Assembly (NCBI RefSeq): GCF_007097155.1
Contig: NZ_VJWA01000001.1
Coordinates: 62,001 to 126,000 of the forward strand
DNA length: 64,000 bases
Origin: Glacieibacterium frigidum
GTDB taxonomy: Bacteria; Pseudomonadota; Alphaproteobacteria; Sphingomonadales; Sphingomonadaceae
Direction: 5' to 3'
In this document: positions 43,260 to 52,879 of the stretch, piece after piece
Position numbering within the stretch: the first letter of the stretch is position 1
How the letters are laid out: each line of letters begins with the position of its first letter
Position numbers and translations under genes: made by a program
The notes under the pieces: model-generated
The model's input: only the letters and a program-made list of their open reading frames with translations
Database searches by the model: none
What the model was told of the DNA's origin: nothing

Positions 43260-43369
43260 ACGCACCCAGATACGACCGGCGCATTTTTCTGCAACCAGCC
43301 AGGCAGTTATCAGGCCGGTCGATCGTCGCCAGAGCGCGCGCGGCTCACACGCGCGTCGCGACGCAAGGC

Positions 43370-44230
43370 CTAGCCGAGTCCCGCGGCGCGGCGGACGGCG
43401 AGGGCGGTCGCGGCCCAGTCGATGTCGTCGCCCTCCTGGGCGATAACGGCGCGCAGGTGGTCACGGACGATGCCGAGGATGGGCATCGGCACCTTGAACG
43501 TCGTCGCTGCGGCGTCGGCGAGGCCCATGTCCTTCAGGCCGAGCGGGGCGGCGAACCCGGCGGGGCGGAACTTCTGCTCGAGGAGGATCGCGCCGTAGCT
43601 GTGGTAGACCGGCGCGTCGAACAGCGTGCCGGTCAGGACCTCGAGCAGCACGGCAGGCGGCACGCCGCCCTTTTCGGCGAGGGTCATCGCCTCGGCCATC
43701 GCCTCGACCGCAGCCATGATCATGAAGTTGCCGCTGAGCTTGACGAGATTGGCCGCCGGCGGGTGATCGCCGATTCGGAAGGTCCGCTGACCGATCGCGG
43801 CGAACAGCGGCTCGCACAGGTCGAGCGCCTTGCCGTCGCCCGCGGCCGCGACGAACAGCTTCGCCCCCTGCGCCGCCGCGGGCCGGCCGAAGACCGGGGC
43901 GGAGACGAAGCCGTCGCTTTGATCGGCGGTCAGCCGCTCAGCGAGCGCGATGCTGATCGTGCTGTGCGAGACGTGGAGCGCCGGGCTGCCGAGAATGCCG
44001 TTCGCGCCGTAGACGACCGCCTCGAGCGCTGCGTCGTCGGCGAGCAACGTCATGACGACTTCGCCCTGCGCCGCGTCGGCAGGGCTGGCGGCGAGACGCG
44101 CGCCCGTGTCGACGAGCGGCTGTGCCTTCTCGGGGCTGCGGTTCCACACCGACAATTCGTGGCCGGCGGCGAGCAGGTTGGCCGCGATCGCGCTCCCCAT
44201 CTGGCCGAGGCCGATGAAGCCGATCTTCAC
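43370..44230 (-). CDS. NAD(P)-dependent oxidoreductase, 3-hydroxyisobutyrate dehydrogenase family
   Basis: A 286-aa protein. It begins KIGFIGLGQMGSAIAANLLAAGH (Rossmann GxGxxG). The family substrate motif follows near residue 120 (DGFVSAPVFGRPAAAQGAKL), then the catalytic-lysine helix near residue 170 (VKLSGNFMIMAAVEAMAEAM) and KDMGLADAAA. It should reduce or oxidise a beta-hydroxy or semialdehyde acid. The start is GTG at 44230, overlapping the upstream stop (GTGA). As the last gene of the uronate operon it might replace the missing tagaturonate/fructuronate reductase or act on tartronate semialdehyde. That role is inferred. Confidence 0.88.
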   Translation of the reverse strand: MKIGFIGLGQMGSAIAANLLAAGHELSVWNRSPEKAQPLVDTGARLAASPADAAQGEVVMTLLADDAALEAVVYGANGILGSPALHVSHSTISIALAERLTADQSDGFVSAPVFGRPAAAQGAKLFVAAAGDGKALDLCEPLFAAIGQRTFRIGDHPPAANLVKLSGNFMIMAAVEAMAEAMTLAEKGGVPPAVLLEVLTGTLFDAPVYHSYGAILLEQKFRPAGFAAPLGLKDMGLADAAATTFKVPMPILGIVRDHLRAVIAQEGDDIDWAATALAVRRAAGLG

Positions 44231-45405
44231 GCTTTGCCGCCCCGGCCCTGGTCGAACAGGTTTTTGTATTGGCGGGGCTGACAGCGCAGATATTGCGGCG
44301 GCGCCTCGACGCTCGCGCCGAGATGCGCGGCGGCGTGCCACGGCCAGCGGGGGTCGTACAGGATCGTCCGGGCGAGCGCGATCAGGTCGGCGTCGCCCGT
44401 GCCGACGATCGCCTCGGCCTGGTCGAAGTCGGTGATCAGGCCGACGGCGATGACCGGAATGCCGACCGCCGCCTTGACCGCGCGGGCGAGCGGCACCTGA
44501 TAGCTTGGGCCGACGGGGATCTGCTGGCGCGCATCGAGCCCGCCGCTCGACACGTGGATCGCGGCGCATCCACGCGCCTCGAGTTCGCGCGCGAACCGGA
44601 CGGTCTGCGCGGCATCCCAGCCGCCGTCGACCCAGTCGGTGCCCGACACGCGCATGGTGACCGGTTTCGATGCAGGGAAGGCGCTGCGCACCGCTTCGAA
44701 CACCGCGAGCGGAAAGCGCATGCGGTTTTCCGCGCTGCCGCCATACTCGTCATCGCGCCGGTTCGACAGCGGCGACAGGAACTGGTGCAGCAGATAGCCG
44801 TGCGCGCCGTGGATCTGGACCGCGTCGATCCCCAGACGGTCGGCGCGGCGCGCGGCATCGGCAAACGCCTGGATGATCGCCTGCATCCGCTCCGCATCGA
44901 GCGCGGCGGGGGCGTTCTCGCCCTCGGCAAAGGCCAGCGCCGACGGCGCCTCGGTCTGCCAGCCGTTGGCATCGCCGGGCGGCAGCTGCTTGCCGCCCTG
45001 CCATGGCACCTCGGTCGATGCCTTGCGGCCGGCGTGAGCGAGCTGGACCGCGATCGGCATGTCCGACCATCTGCGAATGCTGGCGAGCGTCGTCGCCATC
45101 GCAGTCTCGGTGGCATCGTCCCACAGGCCGACGTCGGCGTAGGTGATCCGCCCCTCCGGCACGACGGCTGTCGCCTCGATGGTCAGCAGCGCGGCGCCCG
45201 ACAGCGCGAGCTGGCCCAGGTGGATCGTGTGCCAGTCGGTCATGCAGCCGTCCTGCGCCGAATACTGGCACATCGGCGCGATGACGATCCGGTTGGCGAG
45301 CGCCAGGCCGCCGACATCGAGCGGCTCGAATAATTTGGGCGACGGCACGCGAAAGGCCTCCTTGGCTGGCCCGCTCTCAAATGCTGGCTGGTGCAGGTGT
45401 TCCAT
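44227..45405 (-). CDS. NADH:flavin oxidoreductase, old yellow enzyme family (YqjM-like)
   Basis: A 392-aa FMN-binding TIM barrel. Family landmarks are PLDVGGLALANRIVIAPMCQYS (the YqjM-class active-site Cys in PMCQYS), VQLAHAGRKAS (His), FADAARRADRLGIDAVQIHGAHGYLLHQFLSP in two blocks, and GTGDADLIALARTILYDPRW with FMN-phosphate binding near the end. OYE enzymes reduce activated C=C bonds with NAD(P)H. The start at 45405 overlaps the upstream glycosidase gene by 29 nt. It is part of the five-gene uronate operon; the unsaturated substrate is unknown but could be an unsaturated uronate derivative. Confidence 0.9.
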   Translation of the reverse strand: MEHLHQPAFESGPAKEAFRVPSPKLFEPLDVGGLALANRIVIAPMCQYSAQDGCMTDWHTIHLGQLALSGAALLTIEATAVVPEGRITYADVGLWDDATETAMATTLASIRRWSDMPIAVQLAHAGRKASTEVPWQGGKQLPPGDANGWQTEAPSALAFAEGENAPAALDAERMQAIIQAFADAARRADRLGIDAVQIHGAHGYLLHQFLSPLSNRRDDEYGGSAENRMRFPLAVFEAVRSAFPASKPVTMRVSGTDWVDGGWDAAQTVRFARELEARGCAAIHVSSGGLDARQQIPVGPSYQVPLARAVKAAVGIPVIAVGLITDFDQAEAIVGTGDADLIALARTILYDPRWPWHAAAHLGASVEAPPQYLRCQPRQYKNLFDQGRGGKA

Positions 45406-46513
45406 GGCGCGCGAACAGCGCCTGCTGGCGCGCCAGTTCGTCGGCGAGGGGCTGATAGGCGGTGCGGTCGGCGTCGGGTGTGTAGCCGTCGAACAGGCCA
45501 TTGGGGCAGTGGCGCTGGTCGTCCCACCCGCGGTGGCTGAGGATCGGGTACAGGCAGACGCCTTCGAGCGGTATGCCCGCCGCCCGGGTGAAGGCGGCCT
45601 CGTCGGCGATATAGTGGAGCCACGCGGCGCGGAAGACCCCCTCGGTGCCCGTCTCGGCGATCAGCAGCGGCTTGTGGTACCGGTCGTAAACGCGCGCCAG
45701 CTGCTCACGCAACGGCTGGAAGCGCACGTCGCCCAGATGCATCGTCTGGCCGTGGTCGATCCACTGGTTGTTGTAATAGACGTTGAGGCCGCAAACATCG
45801 AGGCAGTCCTCGCTGCCGCCCAGCTCGGGCGACTTGCGGCCGGTTAGCATGTCGACCGCCTCGAACTGCGACTCCATGTAGAGCGCGGCCGCCCGGACAT
45901 GATGATCCTGTGCCGACTGCGGCAGGATGTTGATCAGCGGCTCGGCGGTGATGAAGCGGGCGTTCGGGACGACGGCGCGGATGGCGCGGATCGCGGCGAT
46001 CGCCATGCGCGTCAGCTGGCGCTTGAGCTCGGCGCCGCGGCCGCGGCCGAAGGGGTTCATGCCGCCCATGTCGCCGCCCGCCCAGCTGAGGAAGCTGATC
46101 TCGTTGACCGCGCAGAACCACGGCGGCCCGTCGGCCTCTGCGGCGATCTGCTGCGCGCAGGCGGCGGCGAAGGCGGCGAAGCGGTCGACCATCGATGCGC
46201 TCCACGGGTCGACGCCGTTGGGCCAGCCATAGTGGAACAGGTCCCAGATCACCTGCACGCCGTTGGCGCGCGCCGCGGTCAGCTGGGGTATCAGGCTCGA
46301 CCAGTCGTAGGCGCCGCGCCGCGCCTCGATCAGGTGCCAGCGCACGCCGTCGCGCGCCGCCATCAGGCCGTGCTGGGCAAGCAGCGCATAGTCGCGCGCC
46401 GCCTGGACGTCATGGCCGGTCAGGCCGACGAGATCGAGGCGGATGCCGTCGGCACGCTTGTGCGTCGAGCATTCGAATCCGCCGAGGAAGAACGACTTGA
46501 AATTGGGCTGCAT
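45377..46513 (-). CDS. GH1-like glycoside hydrolase (clan A, beta-glycosidase type)
   Basis: A 378-aa protein with a (beta/alpha)8 glycosidase pattern: HKRADGIRLDLVGLTGHDVQ, GVQVIWDLFHYGWPNGVDPW, and the acid/base motif AVNEISFLSW (Asn137-Glu138). A late strand, HKPLLIAETGTEG, offers the nucleophile Glu. The N-terminal FKSFFLGGFECSTH is also typical of the group annotated as family 1 beta-glucosidase in sphingomonads. It has no signal peptide, so it acts on imported oligosaccharides. It is co-transcribed with the ExuT-like transporter 31 nt upstream and overlaps the OYE gene. The sugar released is unknown. Confidence 0.78.
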   Translation of the reverse strand: MQPNFKSFFLGGFECSTHKRADGIRLDLVGLTGHDVQAARDYALLAQHGLMAARDGVRWHLIEARRGAYDWSSLIPQLTAARANGVQVIWDLFHYGWPNGVDPWSASMVDRFAAFAAACAQQIAAEADGPPWFCAVNEISFLSWAGGDMGGMNPFGRGRGAELKRQLTRMAIAAIRAIRAVVPNARFITAEPLINILPQSAQDHHVRAAALYMESQFEAVDMLTGRKSPELGGSEDCLDVCGLNVYYNNQWIDHGQTMHLGDVRFQPLREQLARVYDRYHKPLLIAETGTEGVFRAAWLHYIADEAAFTRAAGIPLEGVCLYPILSHRGWDDQRHCPNGLFDGYTPDADRTAYQPLADELARQQALFARHGTPAPASI

Positions 46514-46544
46514 CGGCGCCGCGTGAAGCAAAGCGCCGCCTTAA

Positions 46545-47834
46545 TCAATCGATTGCGACCTTCGCCGGGGCGAGCCGTGGGCTGAGCAGGTGGACCGCCA
46601 GAAGCGCGAGGAAATAGGCCGAACCCGCGACCGCAAACAGCGGCGTGTAGCTGCCGATGCTGTCGAGCACGAAGCCGGCGTATTTCGCCATCAGCATGCC
46701 GCCGATCGCGCCGACGGTGCCGCCGATGCCGATCACCGAGCCCACCGCGCCGCGCGGGAACAGGTCCGACGGCAGGGTGTAGAGATTTGCCGAAAACGCC
46801 TGGTGGGCGGCGGTCGCGATACCGATGATCAGGACGTTGAGCCACAGGCTGTCGATGCTCTGCGACCAGAAGATCGGCACGACCGCGAAGGCGCAGATCA
46901 GCATCGTCATCTTGCGCGCGTAATTCACGCTGCGCCCGGCGCGGATCATCTTCGACGACGCCCAGCCGCCGGCGACGCTGCCGACGTCGGACAGCAGATA
47001 GATCACCACCAGCGGCGGCCCGAAGGTCTTGAGGTCGAGGCCATAGCGCGTGCCGAGGAAGCCCGGCAGCCAGAACAGGAAGAACCACCAGATCGGGTCG
47101 ATGAAGAACTTGCCGAGCGCGTACGCCCAGGTCTCGCGCAGGCCCAGCAGCTTGCGCCACGGGATCGGCACCACCGGATCGGCGGGGTCCTGCTGGATAT
47201 AGGCGAGCTCCTCGGGCGACACGCGCGGTTGCTCGGCGGGGCGGCGATAGATCGCCAGCCAGGCGACGAGCCAGATCAGGCTGACCGCGCCGGTGATCAC
47301 GAACGCCATGCGCCAGCCGTAGGCGAGGGTCAGCACGGGGACGACGAGCGGCGTGATGATCGCGCCGATATTGGCACCCGCATTGAACACGCCGATCGCG
47401 AAGGCGCGCTCCTTCTGCGGGAACCACTCGGTGACCGCCTTGATGCCGGCGGGGAAGTTGCCCGCCTCGCCGATGCCGAGGCCGAAGCGCGCCATGGCGA
47501 ACTGCGTGACCGAATAGACGCCGCCGTGCGCCATGTGCGCGACGGTCCAGATCACGAAGGCGACGGCATAGCCGAAGCGCGCGCCGATCACGTCGACGAT
47601 CCGTCCGAAGCCGAGGTAGCCGATCGCGTAGGCGAGCTGGAAGAAGAAGATGACGTTGGCGAAGTCGGTCTCGGTCCAGCCGAGATCGGCGCTCAGCGTC
47701 GGCTTCAGGACGCCGATCATCTGGCGGTCGACATAGTTGATCGCGGTCGCGGTAAACAGAAGCGCGACGATCACCCAGCGGTAGCGCCCGACCTTGACGG
47801 TCACTCCCGGCGCGATGGCAGCTTCGTTCGCCAT
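46545..47834 (-). CDS. MFS transporter, hexuronate (ExuT-like) ACS family
   Basis: A 429-aa transporter with twelve helices and an anion:cation symporter signature: RYRWVIVALLFTATAINYVD RQ at the first helix (INYVDRQ), RFGLGIGEAGNFPAGIKAV, and WFPQKERAFAIGVFNAGANI. These motifs mark the ExuT/DgoT/GudP group that carries sugar acids with protons. Together with uxaC and the LacI regulator, hexuronate is the likely cargo. It lies 28 nt downstream of the hydratase gene and upstream of the glycosidase gene, within the five-gene minus-strand operon controlled from 48702. Confidence 0.88.
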   Translation of the reverse strand: MANEAAIAPGVTVKVGRYRWVIVALLFTATAINYVDRQMIGVLKPTLSADLGWTETDFANVIFFFQLAYAIGYLGFGRIVDVIGARFGYAVAFVIWTVAHMAHGGVYSVTQFAMARFGLGIGEAGNFPAGIKAVTEWFPQKERAFAIGVFNAGANIGAIITPLVVPVLTLAYGWRMAFVITGAVSLIWLVAWLAIYRRPAEQPRVSPEELAYIQQDPADPVVPIPWRKLLGLRETWAYALGKFFIDPIWWFFLFWLPGFLGTRYGLDLKTFGPPLVVIYLLSDVGSVAGGWASSKMIRAGRSVNYARKMTMLICAFAVVPIFWSQSIDSLWLNVLIIGIATAAHQAFSANLYTLPSDLFPRGAVGSVIGIGGTVGAIGGMLMAKYAGFVLDSIGSYTPLFAVAGSAYFLALLAVHLLSPRLAPAKVAID

Positions 47835-47862
47835 GTTCTACTCCCCCTTCGCCGCGTCCGGT

Positions 47863-48672
47863 TCAGCCGGACTGCGGCATCGCTGCGACGAACTCGCACG
47901 TCAAAGTTTCGGCGCCGAAGCGCGCGATTGCCGACTGGCCGACATGAACCTGGTGGACGCCGCTGATCGCGCCCGTCGATACCAGCAGGCCGTCGGGCAC
48001 CGCGATGCCGCGACGTGCCAGCACGGTCAGCAGGAAGCGCACCGACCCGATGATGCCGTCCGGAAAGCTGCGCGCACGGCCCGTGCCGGCCGGGGCGCCG
48101 TCGATCTCGACCGCGACCTCCCAGTCGTCGAGGCCCGCGGCCCGCCAGTTATCGATCGCCGGGCCGACGATCAGCCCATGGTTGTTGCCGAAGTCGGAAA
48201 TGGTCACCGCGGGCCCCAGCGCGTTGATCGCCGCGAGCGGCGAGCTGGCGATCTCGATGCCGATATGGACGTCGGCGATCTGCGCGGCGGCGGCGTTCAG
48301 CGTCCAGTCGCGGCGCGCCGGGTCGGCGGCCCTCAGGACCACGACGAACTCGGCCTCGACCGCGGCGAAACCCTCGCCGAACACCGGCATGGCGGCGGGC
48401 GCGGGGCCGGCCGTGACGATCTGGTCGGCGAAGATCGGGCCCGCGAGCCGGTCGCTGCCGAAGGCCGCGTCGAGCGGTGGCTGGATGCGCCCGACCTTCC
48501 AGCCGGCGACGCGGCCGCCGTGCAGCTCGATCGCAGCGTCCTGGATGGCATAGGCGTCGGCGAGCGTCGCGGGCACGGTGCCGGGGTAGGCGTCGAGGCC
48601 CTGGGCCGCGCGCCGCGCCGCGACGAACGCCTGCGCGACCGCTCGGGCCTCGGCGAAATTCCCCCCACTCAC
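47863..48672 (-). CDS. 2-keto-4-pentenoate hydratase family protein (MhpD/fumarylacetoacetase-fold)
   Basis: A 269-aa protein of the 2-hydroxypentadienoate hydratase family. Visible blocks are ADAYAIQDAAIELHGGRVAG, GWKVGRIQPPLDAAFGSDRL, EAEFVVVLRAADP (acidic metal ligands), IEIASSPLAAINALGPAVTI, and STGAISGVHQVHVGQ. The start is GTG at 48672; there is no ATG in frame with a plausible RBS. It is the first gene of the minus-strand uronate operon and lies 30 nt from the operator at 48702. Its reaction in uronate use is not established. It may act on a 2-keto-3-deoxy acid, as related 2-keto-3-deoxysugar-acid dehydratases do. Confidence 0.83.
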   Translation of the reverse strand: MSGGNFAEARAVAQAFVAARRAAQGLDAYPGTVPATLADAYAIQDAAIELHGGRVAGWKVGRIQPPLDAAFGSDRLAGPIFADQIVTAGPAPAAMPVFGEGFAAVEAEFVVVLRAADPARRDWTLNAAAAQIADVHIGIEIASSPLAAINALGPAVTISDFGNNHGLIVGPAIDNWRAAGLDDWEVAVEIDGAPAGTGRARSFPDGIIGSVRFLLTVLARRGIAVPDGLLVSTGAISGVHQVHVGQSAIARFGAETLTCEFVAAMPQSG

Positions 48673-48701
48673 GTTACGAAACACTCCCCGGCGTCTTGTT
48701 C

Positions 48702-48716
48702 GGTAACCGGTGTCAT
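48702..48716. promoter_or_regulatory. LacI-type operator a, hydratase/lacI divergent promoter
   Basis: GGTAACCGGTGTCAT. Its reverse complement contains TGACACCGGTTAC, the 13-bp core repeated at 49839, 58682 and 58781. It lies 30 nt before the hydratase GTG and 80 nt before the lacI GTG, so it can control both directions and make lacI self-regulated. The palindromic centre ACCGGT is typical of LacI-family sites. Confidence 0.85.
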
Positions 48717-48795
48717 AACCCTGCGTTTCGCGCAAGCCCGCTCTGGCGGTGGCCGCATCGCGTCGCTAGGGTCGTGCCGAAACGGGGAGCAAACG

Positions 48796-49833
48796 GTGGA
48801 TAACGACGGTTCGGGCAAGGCGACGATCAACGACATCGCGCGTCTCGCAGGCGTTTCGAAAAAGACCGTCAGCCGCGTCATCAACCGCTCGGCGCTGCTC
48901 AACGAGGACACGCGGCAGAACATCGAGGCGATCATCCGCGAGACGGGGTACGTCCCCAACCCGCAGGCGCGCGCGCTGGCGTTGCGCCGCAATTTCCTGA
49001 TCGGCCTGGTGCACGACAACCCCAATGCGCAGATGGTGCTGGGCGTCCAGCAGGGTATCCTCGGCGTGCTGAAGGGCACCGAATACGAGCTGATCGTCCA
49101 TCCGGTCGACCGCGGCTCGACGACGATGGTCGCCGACATAAGGCAGTTCGTGGAGCGGCAGCGCCCGCACGGCATCGTGCTGCTGCCGCCGATCAGCGAG
49201 AACCCCGAGCTGGCCGAACTGTGCCGTCAGCTCGGCTGCCGCTACGTCCGCATGGGGTCCGACGTGCTCGACGCGCCCGAGAATTCGGTCGCCTCGAACG
49301 ACCGCGCGGCGGTCCACGCCGCGGTGCGCCACCTGGTCGACCTCGGCCACCGCTTCATCGGGCTGATCGCCGGGCCAGAGGGCTTCCGCTCGGCCTTCGA
49401 GCGGTTCGAGGGGTTCAAGGACGCGATGTACGACGGGCCGATGCATTTCAACGCGCAGGCCGTCGAGCGCGGCGACTATCGCTTCGAATCGGGCATCGCG
49501 GCGGGCGAGCGGCTGCTGGCGAACGAGCCGCGGCTGACCGCGATCTTCGCGTCGAACGACGAGATGGCGGCGGGCGCGCTGCACGCCGCGAAGCGCCGCG
49601 GGCTCGACGTTCCCGGCGACCTGTCGATCGTCGGCTTCGACGACACCGCGATCGCCGCGCACCTCTGGCCGCCGTTGACCACGGTGCGCTGGCCGATCCT
49701 CGAGATGGGGCGTGCCGCGGCGCGCAAGCTGCTTGCAGGAACGCGCGATGCGCAACCCGAGGCGGCGGGCGACCCGCTGTTCCTGTCGACCCTGATCGAG
49801 CGCGCCTCGGTCGCCTCGCCGCGGGTTGCCTGA
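48796..49833 (+). CDS. LacI family transcriptional regulator of uronate/pectin genes
   Basis: A 345-aa regulator. The N-terminal HTH reads ATINDIARLAGVSKKTVSRV followed by the hinge helix NPQARALALRR. The periplasmic-binding-like effector domain follows, with a C-terminal GFDDTAIAAHLWPPLTTVRW strand. The start is GTG at 48796 with GGGGAG seven bases ahead. It sits between two divergent uronate operons, and 13-bp operators identical in core sequence lie before both and before distant pectin genes. It is therefore the likely repressor of the pectin regulon, probably released by a keto-deoxy sugar acid. That ligand is inferred from related regulators. Confidence 0.92.
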   Translation: MDNDGSGKATINDIARLAGVSKKTVSRVINRSALLNEDTRQNIEAIIRETGYVPNPQARALALRRNFLIGLVHDNPNAQMVLGVQQGILGVLKGTEYELIVHPVDRGSTTMVADIRQFVERQRPHGIVLLPPISENPELAELCRQLGCRYVRMGSDVLDAPENSVASNDRAAVHAAVRHLVDLGHRFIGLIAGPEGFRSAFERFEGFKDAMYDGPMHFNAQAVERGDYRFESGIAAGERLLANEPRLTAIFASNDEMAAGALHAAKRRGLDVPGDLSIVGFDDTAIAAHLWPPLTTVRWPILEMGRAAARKLLAGTRDAQPEAAGDPLFLSTLIERASVASPRVA

Positions 49834-49838
49834 CCTTT

Positions 49839-49852
49839 TGACACCGGTTACC
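49839..49852. promoter_or_regulatory. LacI-type operator b, before uxaC
   Basis: TGACACCGGTTACC in the 30-nt gap between the lacI stop (49833) and the uxaC ATG (49864). It ends 11 nt before that ATG, just in front of the likely Shine-Dalgarno AAGGCG. Binding there could block a short internal promoter or read-through from lacI into uxaC. Confidence 0.83.
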
Positions 49853-49863
49853 AAGGCGCCGCG

Positions 49864-51273
49864 ATGCGACCCCTGACGCTCTATCCCGACCGCCTGTTTC
49901 CCGCCGATCCGGGGGTGCGGGGCATCGCGCGCGCGCTGTTCGCCGAGGTCGAGCGCCTGCCGATCATCAGCCCGCACGGCCATACCGACCCGGCATGGTT
50001 CGCGAGCGACGCGGCCTGGTCGAACGCCACCGAACTGCTGCTCGCGCCCGACCATTATCTGTACCGGATGCTCTACAGCCAAGGCGTGACGCTGGAGGCG
50101 CTGGGCGTGCCGGCCCACGGCATCGCGCCCGCTACCGACCCGCGCGAGGCGTGGCGGGTTTTCGCAGGCATGCAGCTACTGTTTCGCGGCACGCCGTCGC
50201 GGATCTGGCTCGATCACGTCTTCACCCAGGTGTTCGGCATCGACGTCGCGCTCGAAGCCGCAACCGCCGACCTCTACTACGATACGATCGCGGCGCGCCT
50301 CGCCGAGCCCGCGTTCCGCCCGCGCGCGCTGTTCGACCGGTTCGGGATCGAGTTGCTCGCGACGACCGAGGGCGCCCACGAGACCCTCGATCATCACGCC
50401 GCGATCCGCGCCTCGGGTTGGCCGGGGCGCGTCGTCACCACCTACCGCCCCGATGCGGTGGTCGACGCCGAGCACCAGGATTTCCGCGCCGCGCTCGCTG
50501 CCTTCGCCGAGCTGACGGGCGAGGATATCGGCACGTGGCGCGGCTATCTCGCGGCGCACCGGAAGCGCCGCGCCGACTTCCGCGCCGCGGGTGCGACCGC
50601 GACCGATCTCGGCCACCCGACCGCGGCAACGCTCGACCTGCCCCAGGCCGATGCCGAGGCGCTGTTCTGGCGCGTCATGCACGGGTCGCCGACGCCTGCA
50701 GATGCCGAGGCCTTCCGCGCGCAGATGCTGACCGAGTTCGCCGGCATGAGCCTCGACGACGGCATGGTCATGCAGCTCCACCCGGGCAGCCGCCGCAATC
50801 ACAATGCCCGGCTCCTCGCCAGCCACGGGCGCGACAAGGGTGCCGACATCCCGGGCCGCACCGACTATGTCGCGGCGCTCCAGCCGCTGCTCGGCCGCTA
50901 CGGCAACGAGGCGGGGCTGACGATCATCCTCTTCACCCTCGACGAGTCGACCTACGCCCGCGAGCTCGCGCCGCTGGCGGGGCACTACCCCTGCCTGCGC
51001 CTCGGTCCGCCGTGGTGGTTCCACGATTCGCCCGAGGGCATGATGCGCTTCCGCGAGATGACCACCGAGACCGCGGGCTTCTACAACACCGCGGGCTTCA
51101 ACGACGACACGCGCGCCTTCCTGTCGATCCCGGCGCGCCACGACGTCGCGCGCCGCGTCGACTGCGCCTTTCTCGCCCGCCTGGTGGCCGAGCATCGCCT
51201 CGACGAGAGCGACGCGCACGAGCTCGCCGCCGACCTCGCCTACAACCTGGCGCATCGCGCCTACCGCCTCTGA
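49864..51273 (+). CDS. uxaC: glucuronate/galacturonate isomerase (UxaC)
   Basis: A 469-aa protein matching the usual UxaC length. It has the N-terminal metal motif [15 protein letters not shown] (HxH), [52 protein letters not shown], and [15 protein letters not shown] (metal-binding His). It isomerises D-glucuronate to fructuronate or D-galacturonate to tagaturonate in the cytoplasm. It is the first gene of the plus-strand uronate operon uxaC-kduI-kduD-kdgK, with operator b directly in front. UxaB and UxaA, the usual next steps, are absent from the window. Confidence 0.96.
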   Translation: MRPLTLYPDRLFPADPGVRGIARALFAEVERLPIISPHGHTDPAWFASDAAWSNATELLLAPDHYLYRMLYSQGVTLEALGVPAHGIAPATDPREAWRVFAGMQLLFRGTPSRIWLDHVFTQVFGIDVALEAATADLYYDTIAARLAEPAFRPRALFDRFGIELLATTEGAHETLDHHAAIRASGWPGRVVTTYRPDAVVDAEHQDFRAALAAFAELTGEDIGTWRGYLAAHRKRRADFRAAGATATDLGHPTAATLDLPQADAEALFWRVMHGSPTPADAEAFRAQMLTEFAGMSLDDGMVMQLHPGSRRNHNARLLASHGRDKGADIPGRTDYVAALQPLLGRYGNEAGLTIILFTLDESTYARELAPLAGHYPCLRLGPPWWFHDSPEGMMRFREMTTETAGFYNTAGFNDDTRAFLSIPARHDVARRVDCAFLARLVAEHRLDESDAHELAADLAYNLAHRAYRL

Positions 51274-51287
51274 CCCGGAGCAGACCC

Positions 51288-52127
51288 ATGTTCGACCGCA
51301 CCTACTACGCCACCCATCCCGACATGATGGAGGTCGTGTCGAACGAGGAGCTGCGCGACCGCTACCTGATCCAGGGCCTGTTCCGCGCCGGTGAGTGCGT
51401 GCTCAACTACACCCATGCCGACCGCTTCGTGATCGGCGGCGTCGAGGTCGCGGGCGCGCCGGTCAAGCTGCCCGCGCAGACCGAGCCCGCGTCGGCGGCC
51501 GGCCACCCGTTCCTCGAGCGTCGCGAGCTCGCGGTGGTCAATGTGAGCCAGGTCGAGGGTACCGTGACCGTCGACGGCGAAACCTTCACGCTCGGCAACA
51601 AGGACTGCCTGTACGTGACGATGGGCGCGAAGGACGTCGAGTTCGCGGGTGCGGGCGCGAAGTTCTACCTCGCGTCGTGCCCGGCGCACAAAGGCTTCAC
51701 GACGCGCAAGCTGGCGCTCGCCGACGCAAACGCCCTGCAGCGCGGCAGCCTCGAGGAATCGAACGAGCGGACGATCTTCCAGCTCGTCATCCCCGGCATC
51801 TGCGACAGCGCGCAGCTCGTCATGGGCCTGACGGTGCTCAAGCCCGGCAGCGTCTGGAACACCATGCCGCCGCACATCCACGAGCGCCGCAGCGAGATTT
51901 ATTTCTACTTCGAACTCGACGGCCCCAACGACCGCGTCTTCCATTACATGGGCGAGGGCGAGGCGATGCGGCACATCGTGATGGGCAACGAGGAGGCGGT
52001 GATCTCGCCGCCCTGGTCGATCCACATGGGGTCGGGCACCAAGGCTTACGCCTTCATCTGGGCGATGGCGGGCGAGAACCAAGACTATACCGACATGAAC
52101 GTCCTCGACATCTGCCAGCTGCAATGA
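51288..52127 (+). CDS. kduI: 5-dehydro-4-deoxy-D-glucuronate isomerase (KduI)
   Basis: A 279-aa cupin-fold isomerase. Landmarks are [40 protein letters not shown], the zinc site [15 protein letters not shown] (His-x-His and Glu), and [13 protein letters not shown] (third His). It converts the open-chain product of unsaturated galacturonate to 3-deoxy-D-glycero-2,5-hexodiulosonate in pectin breakdown. A GGAG lies nine bases before the ATG, and the gene starts 14 nt after uxaC. Its last four bases overlap the kduD start (ATGA). Confidence 0.96.
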   Translation: MFDRTYYATHPDMMEVVSNEELRDRYLIQGLFRAGECVLNYTHADRFVIGGVEVAGAPVKLPAQTEPASAAGHPFLERRELAVVNVSQVEGTVTVDGETFTLGNKDCLYVTMGAKDVEFAGAGAKFYLASCPAHKGFTTRKLALADANALQRGSLEESNERTIFQLVIPGICDSAQLVMGLTVLKPGSVWNTMPPHIHERRSEIYFYFELDGPNDRVFHYMGEGEAMRHIVMGNEEAVISPPWSIHMGSGTKAYAFIWAMAGENQDYTDMNVLDICQLQ

Positions 52128-52879
52128 GCGGGCTGTTCGATCTCACTGGCCGGGTCGCGGTGGTGACCGGGGCGAACGCCGGTATTGGCCAGGCGATTGC
52201 CATCGCGCTGGCGGGTGCGGGTGCCGACATCGCGCTGGTCGGGCGGACGCCTGCCGACGAGACGCTGGCGCAGATCGAGGCGCTGGGGCGCAAGGGCGCG
52301 CTGATTTCCGCGGACCTCGGGACGATCGGCCCGGTCGAGCGCATCGTCTCGGAGACGCTGGAGAAGCTGGGCCGCCTCGACTTCCTGATCAACAACGCCG
52401 GCATCATCCGCCGCGCCGACAGCGTCGACTTTACCGAGGCCGACTGGGACGCGGTGATCGACACCAACCTCAAATCGGTGTTCTTTCTCGCGCAGGCGGC
52501 GGGGCGGCACATGATCCGGCAGGGGTACGGCAAGATCGTCAACATCGCGTCGATGCTGACCTTCCAGGGCGGCATCCGCGTGCCGAGCTATACCGCGTCG
52601 AAGTCGGGCATCGGCGGGCTGACCAAGCTGCTGGCGAACGAATGGTCGGCGAAGGGCGTCAACGTCAATGCCATCGCGCCCGGCTATATCGCGACCGCGA
52701 ACACGACCGCGCTGCGGGCGGATGCGGAGCGCAACGCGTCGATCCTGGCGCGAATTCCGGCCGGGCGCTGGGGCGACGCGAGCGACCTCGGCGGCGCCGC
52801 AGTCTTCCTGTGCAGCCGCGCCTCGGACTATGTCGACGGACATATCCTCGCGGTCGACGGCGGCTGGCTGGCGCGATGA
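52124..52879 (+). CDS. kduD: 2-dehydro-3-deoxy-D-gluconate 5-dehydrogenase (KduD)
   Basis: A 251-aa short-chain dehydrogenase. The N-terminal phrase [20 protein letters not shown] (TGxxxGIG), [14 protein letters not shown], catalytic Ser in [30 protein letters not shown] (Tyr and Lys), and [18 protein letters not shown] at the end match KduD closely. It reduces 3-deoxy-2,5-hexodiulosonate to 2-keto-3-deoxygluconate with NADH. It sits between kduI and kdgK with ATGA overlaps on both sides, which fixes its start and end and its operon membership. Confidence 0.95.
   Translation: MSGLFDLTGRVAVVTGANAGIGQAIAIALAGAGADIALVGRTPADETLAQIEALGRKGALISADLGTIGPVERIVSETLEKLGRLDFLINNAGIIRRADSVDFTEADWDAVIDTNLKSVFFLAQAAGRHMIRQGYGKIVNIASMLTFQGGIRVPSYTASKSGIGGLTKLLANEWSAKGVNVNAIAPGYIATANTTALRADAERNASILARIPAGRWGDASDLGGAAVFLCSRASDYVDGHILAVDGGWLAR

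Noticed and set aside
47794-48795. Extension of the LacI-type regulator to 47794 (679 codons)
   Set aside because: The extra part lies opposite the hydratase gene, has shadow composition and precedes a proper RBS and GTG at 48796 just before the HTH.
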